DNA from: Chamaesiphon minutus PCC 6605
GTDB taxonomy: Bacteria > Cyanobacteriota > Cyanobacteriia > Cyanobacteriales > Chamaesiphonaceae
Assembly (NCBI RefSeq): GCF_000317145.1
Contig: NC_019697.1
Coordinates: forward strand, 1,116,001 to 1,180,000
Reading direction: 5' to 3'
DNA length: 64,000 bases
This document shows positions 1 through 8,027 of the stretch, in pieces. Each line of letters opens with the position of its first letter. Position 1 is the first letter of the stretch. Below the pieces are notes generated by a model. The model did no database searches, was not told the DNA's origin, and saw only the letters and a program-made list of their open reading frames with translations. Made by a program: the position numbers and the translations under genes.

Positions 1-138
1 GGAACGGTATTTTTAATCGATGATATGGTAGATTCTCGTTGGACTTTTACTGTCATTGCTGCATTACTCAGACAAGCAGGTAGCGATCGAGTATTTCCCC
101 TAGCATTAGCCCTCAATTCTCTCAGTTCTGACGATTAA
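1..138 (+). CDS. C-terminal end of a RecQ-family helicase with phosphoribosyltransferase domain (partial)
   Basis: Only the last 45 codons are in the window; frame 1 is open from base 1 to a TAA. The peptide contains FLIDDMVDSRWT, which fits the PRPP-binding loop of type I phosphoribosyltransferases (VLLxDDxxxTGxT), followed by a helical tail. From memory this ending is typical of long cyanobacterial RecQ-type ATP-dependent helicases that carry a C-terminal PRTase (ComF-like) domain; the helicase part lies outside the window, so that is inference. It ends 7 nt before the DprA-like gene on the same strand, so the two are probably co-transcribed. Confidence 0.6.
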   Translation, partial: GTVFLIDDMVDSRWTFTVIAALLRQAGSDRVFPLALALNSLSSDD

Positions 139-145
139 ATAAATC

Positions 146-1399
146 ATGTCTAGCCACCATCTTACTCCAGATACTCAGGCTATCTTGCTACTTTGTGCTA
201 GTTTGGGTAATAGTCGCGATACTTACCCCCAACCTTTAAATTTAGGAGAGTATCATTCATTAGCAAAATGGTTAGTTACTCAGAAACTACGCCCCGCAGA
301 TCTGCTAGAATCGAGCGGACAAAATTTACTCCAAACCTGCGATCTATTCAATCTCGATCGGTTAGAATCTCTTTTAGCAAGAGGAATGATGTTAGCTCTG
401 GCGGTGGAGAAATGGACTAGTAAAGGTTTATGGATTGTTGGTAGAGGAGATCCAGATTATCCAGACAGATTAAGACAAAAATTAGGATCTCACGCGCCCG
501 CATTTCTGTATGGAGTTGGAGATATCAGATTACTGTCTCAAGGTGGATTGGCGATCGTCGGCTCCCGCAATATAGACGAGGAAGGAATTGAATATACCAG
601 CGGAGTTGCCGACAACTGTGCCAGACAGGGTATTCAAATCGTATCGGGTGGTGCTAGAGGTGTCGATACCACTGCCATGCTAGCTGCAATCGCTGCTGGT
701 GGAAATGCCGTAGGAATATTAGCCGATAGTTTAGCAAAAGCTGCTGTCTCAGGTAAATATCGCTCGGCAATTCAAGAACAAAGGCTCACTTTAGTCTCTG
801 CTGTAGATCCGCAAGCAGGATTTAATGTCGGGAATGCAATGGGTAGAAATAAATATATTTATGCTCTATCTAATTACGGCTTGGTTGTTAACGCTGATTA
901 TAATAAGGGCGGTACTTGGGCTGGTGCTGTTGAACTCTTAAAATCAGAAAAGAGTATTCCCTTATTTGTCAAAACAGATGGGAAAATCTCGCCAGGAAAT
1001 AAGCAGTTAATTCAACTAGGAGCAAATGAGTTCCCTCCAGCACCTTGGCATCATAATTTAGAGCAAAGACTGCAAGCAACAATCGACGCAAAAACTGTAA
1101 AAACAGAAGCAATTCAATGTTCTTTGTCTTTTGATGGTATCGATTCTCCAAAAAATTCAGCCGATGTCGAACCAATCGATAGCAAGGTTGCGAAAACCAC
1201 ATCGCCAACTAATATATATGAAGCAGTGTTGCCGTTGATATTATCATCCTTGCAGCAACCAGCAGACGTAAAATCACTGGCAGCGCAACTTGATGTTAAT
1301 CACACTCAATTACAGAATTGGTTAAAAAAAGCAGTTGATGATGGTCGGGTCACAAAAACAACCAAACCTGTTAAATATGTTTCAAAAGTTCGATCTTGA
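146..1399 (+). CDS. DprA/Smf-family DNA-processing protein
   Basis: 417 aa. Residues 101-124 (GDPDYPDRL, then FLYGVGD) and 134-174 (LAIVGSR, SGGARGVD) are the Rossmann-fold signature of the DprA/Smf family, which binds single-stranded DNA and loads RecA during transformation. GGTWAGA stands where canonical DprA has a serine-rich SGxLxTA loop. Residues ~355-412 form a predicted winged helix like the DprA C-terminal domain. The strand position next to a RecQ-PRTase gene suggests a specialised paralog, possibly for defence, instead of the housekeeping DprA. ATG start; 7 nt after the upstream stop. Confidence 0.8.
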   Translation: MSSHHLTPDTQAILLLCASLGNSRDTYPQPLNLGEYHSLAKWLVTQKLRPADLLESSGQNLLQTCDLFNLDRLESLLARGMMLALAVEKWTSKGLWIVGRGDPDYPDRLRQKLGSHAPAFLYGVGDIRLLSQGGLAIVGSRNIDEEGIEYTSGVADNCARQGIQIVSGGARGVDTTAMLAAIAAGGNAVGILADSLAKAAVSGKYRSAIQEQRLTLVSAVDPQAGFNVGNAMGRNKYIYALSNYGLVVNADYNKGGTWAGAVELLKSEKSIPLFVKTDGKISPGNKQLIQLGANEFPPAPWHHNLEQRLQATIDAKTVKTEAIQCSLSFDGIDSPKNSADVEPIDSKVAKTTSPTNIYEAVLPLILSSLQQPADVKSLAAQLDVNHTQLQNWLKKAVDDGRVTKTTKPVKYVSKVRS

Positions 1400-1735
1400 G
1401 GATGAGAGAGTTAAAATATAGTTTTTACAGAAGATACGATTGGTGTTGACGTAATGGATGGTAGAACAATATTTGTTCCGTTAGTCTGGTATCCTCGACT
1501 ATTAAACGCGACTTCAGAGCAACGTTTAGGCTGAGAAATTTGCTGTGGTTATAGGATTCATTGGGAATCGCTCAATGAGGATCTCAGTACTGAAGGAATG
1601 CTCAAAGGCGCACCCTCTCCAACTACTTCGCGTAATTTAGATCGGTAGATCGATCGGGAAATCGGGAAAAAGCAGATGTCATAGTTATAATCGGGAAAAT
1701 GAAGCCTCAAAGTGGTTGAAACCACTCCTCAGAAT

Positions 1736-1790
1736 GCAAAGTCCACCTACGTGGACTAGGTTTAATTTAGTCCGCGTAGGCGGACTTTGC
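1736..1790. repeat. Long hairpin of a dispersed palindromic repeat
   Basis: Two 23-nt arms (1736-1758 and 1768-1790) beginning GCAAAGTCC are inverted copies with two differences, both of which would be G-U pairs in RNA. The flanks (1690-1715, 'gtggttgaaaccactcc', and 1792-1822) carry further small palindromes. Related pieces occur near 6771, 38689, 42330 and 47670. The rest of the 1400-1863 gap shows no gene I can support. Confidence 0.7.
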
Positions 1791-1863
1791 AACACAAGTC
1801 ACGATTTCAATCGTTGGCATTTCGAAAAATTGATATCAGAGAGCTAAATAGACGAGGTGAGAA

Positions 1864-2430
1864 ATGGTTACTCAGCAGGAAAAAGTTGGAATTTTTAGAT
1901 TTTATGAATCTTGGCTAAAGCGGGTATGTAATGAAGGACATGACTCTGAGGATCTTTCTTTTTCAAGTAAATCATGTCTTGGTTACTTAGCACCAGGAGG
2001 CATAGAAGGAAAAGCATTAAAGCTCGGTGATGATAGTAGGTTTTCACCAATTAATGGCGTTCCACAAATTTACTTAAAAAAGTTGATTTCGGACTCCGCA
2101 CCTCAGTCAGTAGTTGATTCCTTCGATCGACACATCTGGTATGCCCGATATAATATAAGTACGGTCAGTGTATTTAAGCTTAATGTCAATGGACTAGATA
2201 CCTTTGCCGTTTGTATCGAAGGTTATGTTGATGATGCGTGGGATAATAGTTGTCTACTATTAGAAATCTATGATGTTCTGGGAGAATTGATTATGTCAAT
2301 GGGGGGGACTTCCTTACCGTGGGAAGATCGACTCCTCGACCACAAAGATTCTGGCTATCCTTTAACCCCTCCTTACAATCAACCTAATGGACGACATGGT
2401 TGGTCTGAAGAAGACATAGCACTAGTATAA
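1864..2430 (+). CDS. Hypothetical protein, 188 aa
   Basis: Not recognised. ATG preceded by a strong Shine-Dalgarno-like GAGGTGAG a few bases upstream (1855-1862), which supports both the gene and the start. Soluble composition, no signal peptide or membrane segment. It opens with a charged helix (residues 1-25) and ends with an aromatic/proline-rich stretch (residues 160-185). It lies between the DprA-like gene and a convergent HigBA-type module, so it may belong to the same accessory island. Confidence 0.6.
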   Translation: MVTQQEKVGIFRFYESWLKRVCNEGHDSEDLSFSSKSCLGYLAPGGIEGKALKLGDDSRFSPINGVPQIYLKKLISDSAPQSVVDSFDRHIWYARYNISTVSVFKLNVNGLDTFAVCIEGYVDDAWDNSCLLLEIYDVLGELIMSMGGTSLPWEDRLLDHKDSGYPLTPPYNQPNGRHGWSEEDIALV

Positions 2431-2464
2431 ATCATCATCGATCGAGTTATCTTCATCCTCAACC

Positions 2465-2758
2465 TTATCGATCGATTAGCGGTGTTACCAAGACTCGAAC
2501 ATCCATACCTGCTTGTGAAAGCATTTGGACGAGCTTATCGATCGCAAATCGTTCGATATCGCCATTCATCAGATTACTAATCCGTGGCTGTGTCTCTCCA
2601 AAAAATATCGCGGCTTCTGCTTGTGTCCAGTTTTTAGATTGAATAAATTTCCGCAGGTCTAACATTAGATCTGCCCGTATTTTGAGATTTGTAGCTTCCT
2701 CCTTCTCAAAGCCTAAATCTTCAAAAACATTACTATTGCCTTTAACGATATTAGTCAT
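2465..2758 (-). CDS. XRE-family HTH antitoxin (HigA-like)
   Basis: 97 aa. Residues ~35-75 form a helix-turn-helix (NWTQAEAAIFFGETQPRISN) of the small XRE/COG5606 type that pairs with RelE/HigB-like toxins. The start codon overlaps the end of the upstream toxin gene by 8 nt, the usual toxin-first arrangement of HigBA-type modules. Expected role: binds and neutralises the toxin and represses its own promoter. Confidence 0.85.
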   Translation of the reverse strand: MTNIVKGNSNVFEDLGFEKEEATNLKIRADLMLDLRKFIQSKNWTQAEAAIFFGETQPRISNLMNGDIERFAIDKLVQMLSQAGMDVRVLVTPLIDR

Positions 2759-3113
2759 TATACTTATCCTCTTGAGTTTGAGATTCTCGATCGAGTATCA
2801 TTTGCTGATAACGTTGCTGACCTATTTGAATATCTTTTTTTGCAGTTTTTTGAGTCTTCTTCTGAAATGCGTGAAGAACATAAACTGCCTCCTCAAACCT
2901 GGCTACGTAAAATATACGGTAGGCATCTTCTGTGCGAATTCGGATTTCTTGAACACCTTTACCTACCTCAGACATCGGCTTAAAATCTACGGGCATCTCA
3001 CCGCGCTGCACAGCACGTAGTTGGAAACCAGCCTTCCGCCGTGCGTCTTCAGGAAAAGAGCAGAGATCGTCTCTAGAGGTACCAACCCAATTAATTGGCT
3101 TATCATCTTCCAT
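2751..3113 (-). CDS. RelE/HigB-type toxin (phage Gp49-like family)
   Basis: 120 aa. The body (DDLCSFPEDARRKAGFQLRA, then VQEIRIR, YRIFYVA, VYVLHAFQKKTQKT) matches the Gp49/HigB-like branch of the RelE superfamily (mRNA interferases cutting ribosome-bound mRNA). The C-terminal 20 residues are charged and probably disordered. It precedes and overlaps the XRE antitoxin gene by 8 nt. Divergent from the gene at 3229; the shared 115-nt gap should hold the promoters of both. Confidence 0.85.
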   Translation of the reverse strand: MEDDKPINWVGTSRDDLCSFPEDARRKAGFQLRAVQRGEMPVDFKPMSEVGKGVQEIRIRTEDAYRIFYVARFEEAVYVLHAFQKKTQKTAKKDIQIGQQRYQQMILDRESQTQEDKYND

Positions 3114-3228
3114 ATACCGATTATACCTGATTTGGCATCAACTCGGTTATTTGTCTACTCCTCTCGATCGCGGTTAAAATCGATTAAATTCAGTATCAGC
3201 TCCTAACTTAATTGGAGATTAAGATCGA

Positions 3229-4104
3229 ATGTCATCACCAACTCAGTTACCCATTGATGCGGCTCCCGTAGGATATCGTCCTCAATCGATCGATACAAAC
3301 ATCAATGCCGATCTGGTACGTTTTCATCTGTATCGCCAGAGAACAGCCGTAGAAAGGCTAATATTAGGTGCTAAATACAAACAGAGTGCCAGACAATTAT
3401 CGATCGAATGTCTGCGTCAAAGTTTTCCCGAACTGTCAGAGGGAGCCTTCTCAAAAAAGATTGCTCAGGCTTGGTTGCAAGAGAAATGTCCGATCGATTA
3501 TATCCCCAAGCTAAACCCAATGAGTTGGAGTCAAGATCCTACTGCGATCGCATCCTTACTAGCCCAAATCTTAAATACTGCTAATATTCCCTACTATATT
3601 ACTGGTGGAGTAGCAGCGATCGCTCATGGTGAGCCGAGAGCCACGATCGATCTGGATGTTGTTATCTCCATCGATTTAGCCGATTTACCAGCCTTAGCAG
3701 CCAATTTTGAAGCTAATGGGTTCTATGTTGCTGGTTTGGTAGATGTGATGGCAGGGAGTTTGCAGTGTCTGAATATTACCCATTTGGAAACAATTGAAAA
3801 TGTCGATTTGATGATTTCGGGTAGGGAGGAGTACGATCTGATTAAATTCGATCGCTGTCGATCGTATACTTTACTTGGAAGTGGTGAAGTCTCGATCGCA
3901 TCACCAGAGGATGTAATTATTAGTAAGTTAATCTGGCGGCGAGAAACTCAGTCAGATAAGCAATGGCGGGATATTTTAGGAATTCTCAAGGTGCAGCAGG
4001 AAAAGTTAGATTTTGTTTATCTGCAAGGTTGGGTGGAAAAATTTGAGATAGATGAGGATTGGCAACGGGTAAAGATTGAGGCTGGATTAAGTCATTTGGG
4101 TTAG
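3229..4104 (+). CDS. Nucleotidyltransferase-fold protein (AbiEii/MNT-like)
   Basis: 291 aa. Residues 124-146 (YITGGVAAIAHGEPRATIDLDVVI) carry the nucleotidyltransferase signature: a GG helix start followed by DLD at 141-143 as the metal-binding acidic pair. The C-terminal half contains ASPEDVIISKLIWRRE, common in AbiEii-like and DUF6036-like NTases. Residues 1-100 are an additional helical domain I do not recognise. Proteins of this class are often TA or abortive-infection components; no obvious partner overlaps it here, so the role is open. Confidence 0.65.
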   Translation: MSSPTQLPIDAAPVGYRPQSIDTNINADLVRFHLYRQRTAVERLILGAKYKQSARQLSIECLRQSFPELSEGAFSKKIAQAWLQEKCPIDYIPKLNPMSWSQDPTAIASLLAQILNTANIPYYITGGVAAIAHGEPRATIDLDVVISIDLADLPALAANFEANGFYVAGLVDVMAGSLQCLNITHLETIENVDLMISGREEYDLIKFDRCRSYTLLGSGEVSIASPEDVIISKLIWRRETQSDKQWRDILGILKVQQEKLDFVYLQGWVEKFEIDEDWQRVKIEAGLSHLG

Positions 4105-4277
4105 GTTGGTATTAAACTCTCATTGCTACTAAGTCAAGTATCGTAATAATAATATTAGGCTTATCGTTCTTCAATATTAAGTCTGCGGTTGAATTACTCT
4201 TTGTAGCCTAACTTCGTTAATATCGATCGAGTATATTATCTTACTCAGCTTCAATATACTCGCAAATAGTAGTCGCT

Positions 4278-4658
4278 CTAACTGATACTTCTGCTAAGTA
4301 CCGAGCTAATGTATTGATTCAGACTTACCGCTTCTAATTCAGCTTTTTGTGCCAAGTCTCGATGTAGAGATTTTGGCATTCTAAGTAAAAATTTGCCACT
4401 ATATTCAATAGCATTATTTGGTAAAGGTATCGCATCGCCCATTTCGTAAGCTGTCTCGATCCACAGTTCTCTAGCTTCTTGAATATTCGCCATCGTCTCT
4501 TCCAATGTTTCACCTTGGGTAAAACAACCAGGGAGATCTCTGATCTGAGCGACATATCCGCCTTCTGGATCTGGATCTAAGGTAACGGAGTAAGCGAGAG
4601 ATAGATAGTATTCGAGCGGTTCTCTACTCATCATCTGCTGTTGTGTCTTGGGTTTCAT
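4278..4658 (-). CDS. HicB-family antitoxin, orphan
   Basis: 126 aa. Residues ~15-75 (YSVTLDPDPEGGYVAQIRDLPGC...GETLEETMANIQEA) are the partially degraded RNase-H-like HicB domain. Residues ~90-125 form a ribbon-helix-helix/Arc-like DNA-binding segment (LLRMPKSLHRDLAQKAELE). A ~60-80 codon hicA toxin gene would be expected next to it, but neither the 44-nt upstream gap nor the downstream gap (4105-4277) codes for one. It may act as a solitary regulator or be a relic. Confidence 0.8.
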   Translation of the reverse strand: MKPKTQQQMMSREPLEYYLSLAYSVTLDPDPEGGYVAQIRDLPGCFTQGETLEETMANIQEARELWIETAYEMGDAIPLPNNAIEYSGKFLLRMPKSLHRDLAQKAELEAVSLNQYISSVLSRSIS

Positions 4659-4702
4659 CGTCTATTGCAGGTACTATTTCATATGTACCGCTGATAGGTT
4701 GT

Positions 4703-6022
4703 CTAAAACGTCACGGCATATTGTTCTGCGTCGCTTGATTCTGGTTCAAAATAGGGCAAACCGTCACGAATTCTGATTTCCTCTGCACTGAGTTCTACTA
4801 AATCGTAACCGCCATCTCGCATCGGATCGAAATCTGGTTCGGTGGCAGCTAAATCTAAAATATTTACCAATTGACGTAAGAATTGACGCGGTACTATTCC
4901 CACATCGCCACCAAAACCTTGAGTCACTTTATCTACTAGTAAATCGATAAATTCGGGCGTGACTTTGTTAGTTAATTGTTTGCGGTTTTCCGTGGGATAT
5001 ATTTCTCGCAATTTGAGTGCGACATCTTTCAATCGTGCTGCATCGAATGGTGTCAGGACTAGTTGGGGTTGGCGAGGATTGGCAAAGTTACCCGTTTTAA
5101 TTAGTTTCAACCTGTCGTGTAAGGGCGATAAACCTGCTACTCCCCGATTGGTATCGAAGAATTCCGGCGTCCCGGTAAAGATCCAGAATAAACCTGGATA
5201 GCGATCGGCTGCGTCGCAAATTTGCCTAATTCCATTCAAAGATTTGGCGCGAATATCGGTTTTCATCCGTAACATGGTTTCGGCTTCGTCGATGACGATA
5301 ACTAAGCCTTTATAGCCCGATGCTTTAGTAATGGCTAAAATGCCCTGAAGGTAGTCCATCGCCTCTTTGGAGCCAATATCGCCCTTAATCCCAGCGATCC
5401 GCTTGGAGGATGCTGCGACGTTTTCGCTACCCGATAGCCAGGAGAGGAGCGCGCTGGCTTCGGGGAATTTATTCTGCTGTTTGAGGGCGAAGATCGATCG
5501 TAATACCCGCGTCATATCTTCAGGAGCTTTACCACCCGTAAGCGAGGCGAGATCTGATTCGATCCGTTGCTGCACTTGGGCATCGAAATCTTCAGCGTCA
5601 GGATTTGCACCACCATCGATCGCGGCATCTTCCATCCGCGCGATCCAGCGATCGAGTATAAATCCTAATGCCCCGCGATCGCATCGATCGGTTGCCAATT
5701 CCTGAACGACTTTGCGATAGACATCATCGAAGCGGTGGAAGTGCAAATCGTTATCCGACACCACCACAAAGCTGGTAGCAAAGCCATTGGCTTGCGCGTC
5801 GAGGAGTGCCAACCGCGCCATGAAGGTTTTTCCGCAACCATAACCGCCGCGCAGGAATTTGAACACGCCTTCGTTATTGGCGGCTAAGTCTAATTGTCGC
5901 TGCATCTCGCCTCTAGCTCGATCGATCCCGACGGCAAATGCTTCTAGTCCCCGCTCTGGCACTACACCCGATCGCAGTCGTTCAAATATATGTTCGATAT
6001 CTCGTTGGCTCAAGTTAGTCAT
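4703..6022 (-). CDS. BrxD-like P-loop ATPase (DUF2791 family)
   Basis: 439 aa, the usual length for BREX ATP-binding protein BrxD. Walker A GGYGCGKT at residues 59-66; Walker B VIVIDEAE at 242-248; FRTG-like sensor region FWIFTGTPEFF near 280. The N-terminus (IFERLRSGVVPERGLEAFAVG) is typical of the family. BrxD belongs to type 2-like BREX and related helicase-linked modules, yet no pglX, pglZ, brxHI or terB gene is near in this window. It is encoded opposite to its neighbour at 6154, with promoters likely in 6023-6153. Confidence 0.8.
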   Translation of the reverse strand: MTNLSQRDIEHIFERLRSGVVPERGLEAFAVGIDRARGEMQRQLDLAANNEGVFKFLRGGYGCGKTFMARLALLDAQANGFATSFVVVSDNDLHFHRFDDVYRKVVQELATDRCDRGALGFILDRWIARMEDAAIDGGANPDAEDFDAQVQQRIESDLASLTGGKAPEDMTRVLRSIFALKQQNKFPEASALLSWLSGSENVAASSKRIAGIKGDIGSKEAMDYLQGILAITKASGYKGLVIVIDEAETMLRMKTDIRAKSLNGIRQICDAADRYPGLFWIFTGTPEFFDTNRGVAGLSPLHDRLKLIKTGNFANPRQPQLVLTPFDAARLKDVALKLREIYPTENRKQLTNKVTPEFIDLLVDKVTQGFGGDVGIVPRQFLRQLVNILDLAATEPDFDPMRDGGYDLVELSAEEIRIRDGLPYFEPESSDAEQYAVTF

Positions 6023-6153
6023 CGGGGTTATGAATCATAAATTTGGAGTGTGTGACGATTATATATTATCGATCGACATCAATCGTGCAGACGCTAGCTG
6101 TGGGAAAGAAGATAAGATGTATAAATCTTTAAATTTGAGATATATCATTAAAC

Positions 6154-6723
6154 ATGTCTGCACTCACAGATGCTCTCAATTATGTACTCGATCGACATAC
6201 AGCAATCAATCCTGATTTCGCATCAAATCTGTTACCAGGATTGCCACGCGAAAAAATTATAGAAATGATGAAGCCTATTGTCGATCGAGCTCCCGAAGAA
6301 TTAATAGACCTATACGAGTGGCACAATGGCAGTAGTTTTTATTATTGTTTTCTTCCTTGTTTTGAGTTCAAGCCTCTAGAACATGCCATTGAAATGGGAA
6401 TCAATGGGTATCATAGAAACAATGATAATTGGTTGCCAATTATGGATTGTAATGGAGATGCACAGCTGATTATGATGTTTGGTGAAAATCCCGATACAAT
6501 TCCTATTTATTGTAGAGACTTGGAATGTGGCATTTACGAACAGTGCTTTAATTCACTTACTACTATGATTCAAACTATTGCAGCATGTTTTGACGAAAAT
6601 TTATATTGGTGTGACGAAGCACAAAGACGTATTCAAGGACGAAATTACGATAGATATTGTCAAATACACAAGCAATATAATCCTAACTCCGATCTACTTC
6701 ACAAGATGTTTTTTGAAGATTAG
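6154..6723 (+). CDS. SMI1/KNR4 (SUKH) family protein
   Basis: 189 aa. LPREKIIEMMKP, then PEELIDLYEWHNGS at residues ~48-60 is the SUKH/SMI1-KNR4 hallmark (helix followed by the YxWxNG loop), with a beta-rich core after it (WLPIMDCNGD). SUKH proteins often act as immunity proteins in contact-dependent toxin systems or as peptide-binding modules. No toxin gene is adjacent, so here the function is unknown. Confidence 0.7.
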   Translation: MSALTDALNYVLDRHTAINPDFASNLLPGLPREKIIEMMKPIVDRAPEELIDLYEWHNGSSFYYCFLPCFEFKPLEHAIEMGINGYHRNNDNWLPIMDCNGDAQLIMMFGENPDTIPIYCRDLECGIYEQCFNSLTTMIQTIAACFDENLYWCDEAQRRIQGRNYDRYCQIHKQYNPNSDLLHKMFFED

Positions 6724-6731
6724 CTATGTAG

Positions 6732-6864
6732 CAATACTGTTCGGCTAAGTAAGTATTTGCTCTAGTGTTGGTCCGCGTTCGCGTAGCGTCTCGTAGAGAA
6801 CGCGGACTTTGCAACATTAGCGGCGGTTTGAACCGTTGTCTAACTGTCTAACCGAACAGTATTG
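6732..6864. repeat. 133-bp MITE-like nested palindrome
   Basis: Outer 13-bp perfect inverted repeats CAATACTGTTCGG (6732-6744) and its complement (6852-6864) enclose a 10-bp stem GTCCGCGTTC/GAACGCGGAC (6771-6780/6798-6807) and a 'gcggcggtttgaaccg' hairpin. The inner part is shared with the repeats at 1736, 38689, 42330 and 47670; the end sequence ACAGTTCGG recurs near 42327. Nothing else of note is seen in the 6724-7064 gap. Confidence 0.65.
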
Positions 6865-7064
6865 AGATCTATTGGTTGGATTAGGCGATATCTAAGCAAG
6901 AAGGTACCTTCGTTAACGAGTTTTGGCTTCGCTCAATTCTCGATCCATCAGTTGATTGAGCGTAGTCGAAATCAACGGCGCGGGTACTTTTATCCATAGA
7001 GATCTCCTTAAAGAGTCAAACCCAACTGCCCTAAAAATCGAGCCAATCGATCGCGATCGCAATG

Positions 7065-7520
7065 CTAGATATCGCTCAGTTCAAAGTCGGCAAAGTCAAA
7101 TCCAGGCACTACTACACAAGCCACCAGTGCATATCCGGCTTCACCAGCGATCGGTGTAGCTCTTTGCCAATAATGAGGTGGGACGACGGCTTGCCAGCAG
7201 TTATCGCTACCGAGGAAGATGGTTTGCGCTTCGCCGTCTAAAGTCTTTGCGATCGTCAATTCCAGCGGATCTCCCGCCTGGTGAAACCATAACTCTGCCG
7301 ATCGCACTCGATGCCACCGCGAGCAATGACTGGTAGGTAATAGAAATAAAATCGCGGTGCCTGCGGCTCGATCGCCTGTATACTCACTGGGTAAAGCCGA
7401 TTGGGGCAAACAGAGATCCGATCGCCAGGTTTCACGATAAAAGCCGCCTTCGGGATGAGGCTGCAATTGCAATTTATCGATAAGCTGGACGATCTCGGTA
7501 GGGAGTGGAGTGGGAGCCAT
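7065..7520 (-). CDS. Cupin-fold protein of the DUF985 family
   Basis: 151 aa. PHPEGGFYRETWRS (residues ~21-35), then the cupin strands TAILFLLP, SRWHRV, ELWFHQAGDPLEL and a second motif region VPPHYWQRA identify the DUF985/COG3542 single-domain cupins. The fold is that of sugar epimerase/isomerase-like or dioxygenase-like cupins; substrate unknown. Typical full length, so the gene appears intact. Divergent from a repeat-rich gap. Confidence 0.85.
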   Translation of the reverse strand: MAPTPLPTEIVQLIDKLQLQPHPEGGFYRETWRSDLCLPQSALPSEYTGDRAAGTAILFLLPTSHCSRWHRVRSAELWFHQAGDPLELTIAKTLDGEAQTIFLGSDNCWQAVVPPHYWQRATPIAGEAGYALVACVVVPGFDFADFELSDI

Positions 7521-7732
7521 AAATAGTTAGTAGGTTCTATCAAGCGGTGATTACCTACCCAATTGTCTCCACTCTAACCCAAGAATTTCAAGGTCAATTG
7601 CCAGATCTCTCCCAAATAGCCCTACTCCTCGCTGGGATCGATTTTAAGCTAGGCGTTGCTGATTTCAGGTATGATTTCTTACTTTGGCAATCTCTTCTCA
7701 CCGCTGTCTTGTCTTGTCTTGTCTCGCATAAT

Positions 7733-7859
7733 CCGGGAGGAAACCTCCCGGCTGCGAGCCGCTGACGCACACAACCTGGAGGGAACCTCCAGGTCGTTGG
7801 CGGAGCCTTCCCGAAGGGATCTGCGTCGCTGATGCGCTAACCCGTCGGGAAACCCGACG
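7733..7859. repeat. Cluster of three GAA/AAA-loop hairpins
   Basis: Three perfect stem-loops in 127 nt: 7733-7751 (8-bp CCGGGAGG stem, AAA loop), 7774-7794 (9-bp ACCTGGAGG stem, GAA loop) and 7843-7859 (7-bp CGTCGGG stem, AAA loop). Between and after them lie common cyanobacterial repeat words (ggcgttggcgttcgcgaag, gtaggagttacgcgcatcgc). They fill the 7521-8027 gap, where I see no gene. Confidence 0.7.
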
Positions 7860-8027
7860 TTGGCGTTGGCGTTCGCGAAGCGTTCTCGAAGAGTAGCCTG
7901 CCGTAGGCACAGCCACTCCGTAGGAGTTACGCGCATCGCTCCCCGCTCCCCGCTTTCCTGCCTAGCCTTTCATACATCAATCCAGCAACGCCTTAAGCTA
8001 ATCATCGATCGAATCCACCCAATTCAA

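Noticed and set aside
7547-7936. Overlapping small ORFs between the cupin and beta-CASP genes
   Set aside because: They read through hairpin repeats, with Arg/Ser-rich composition typical of repeat DNA.
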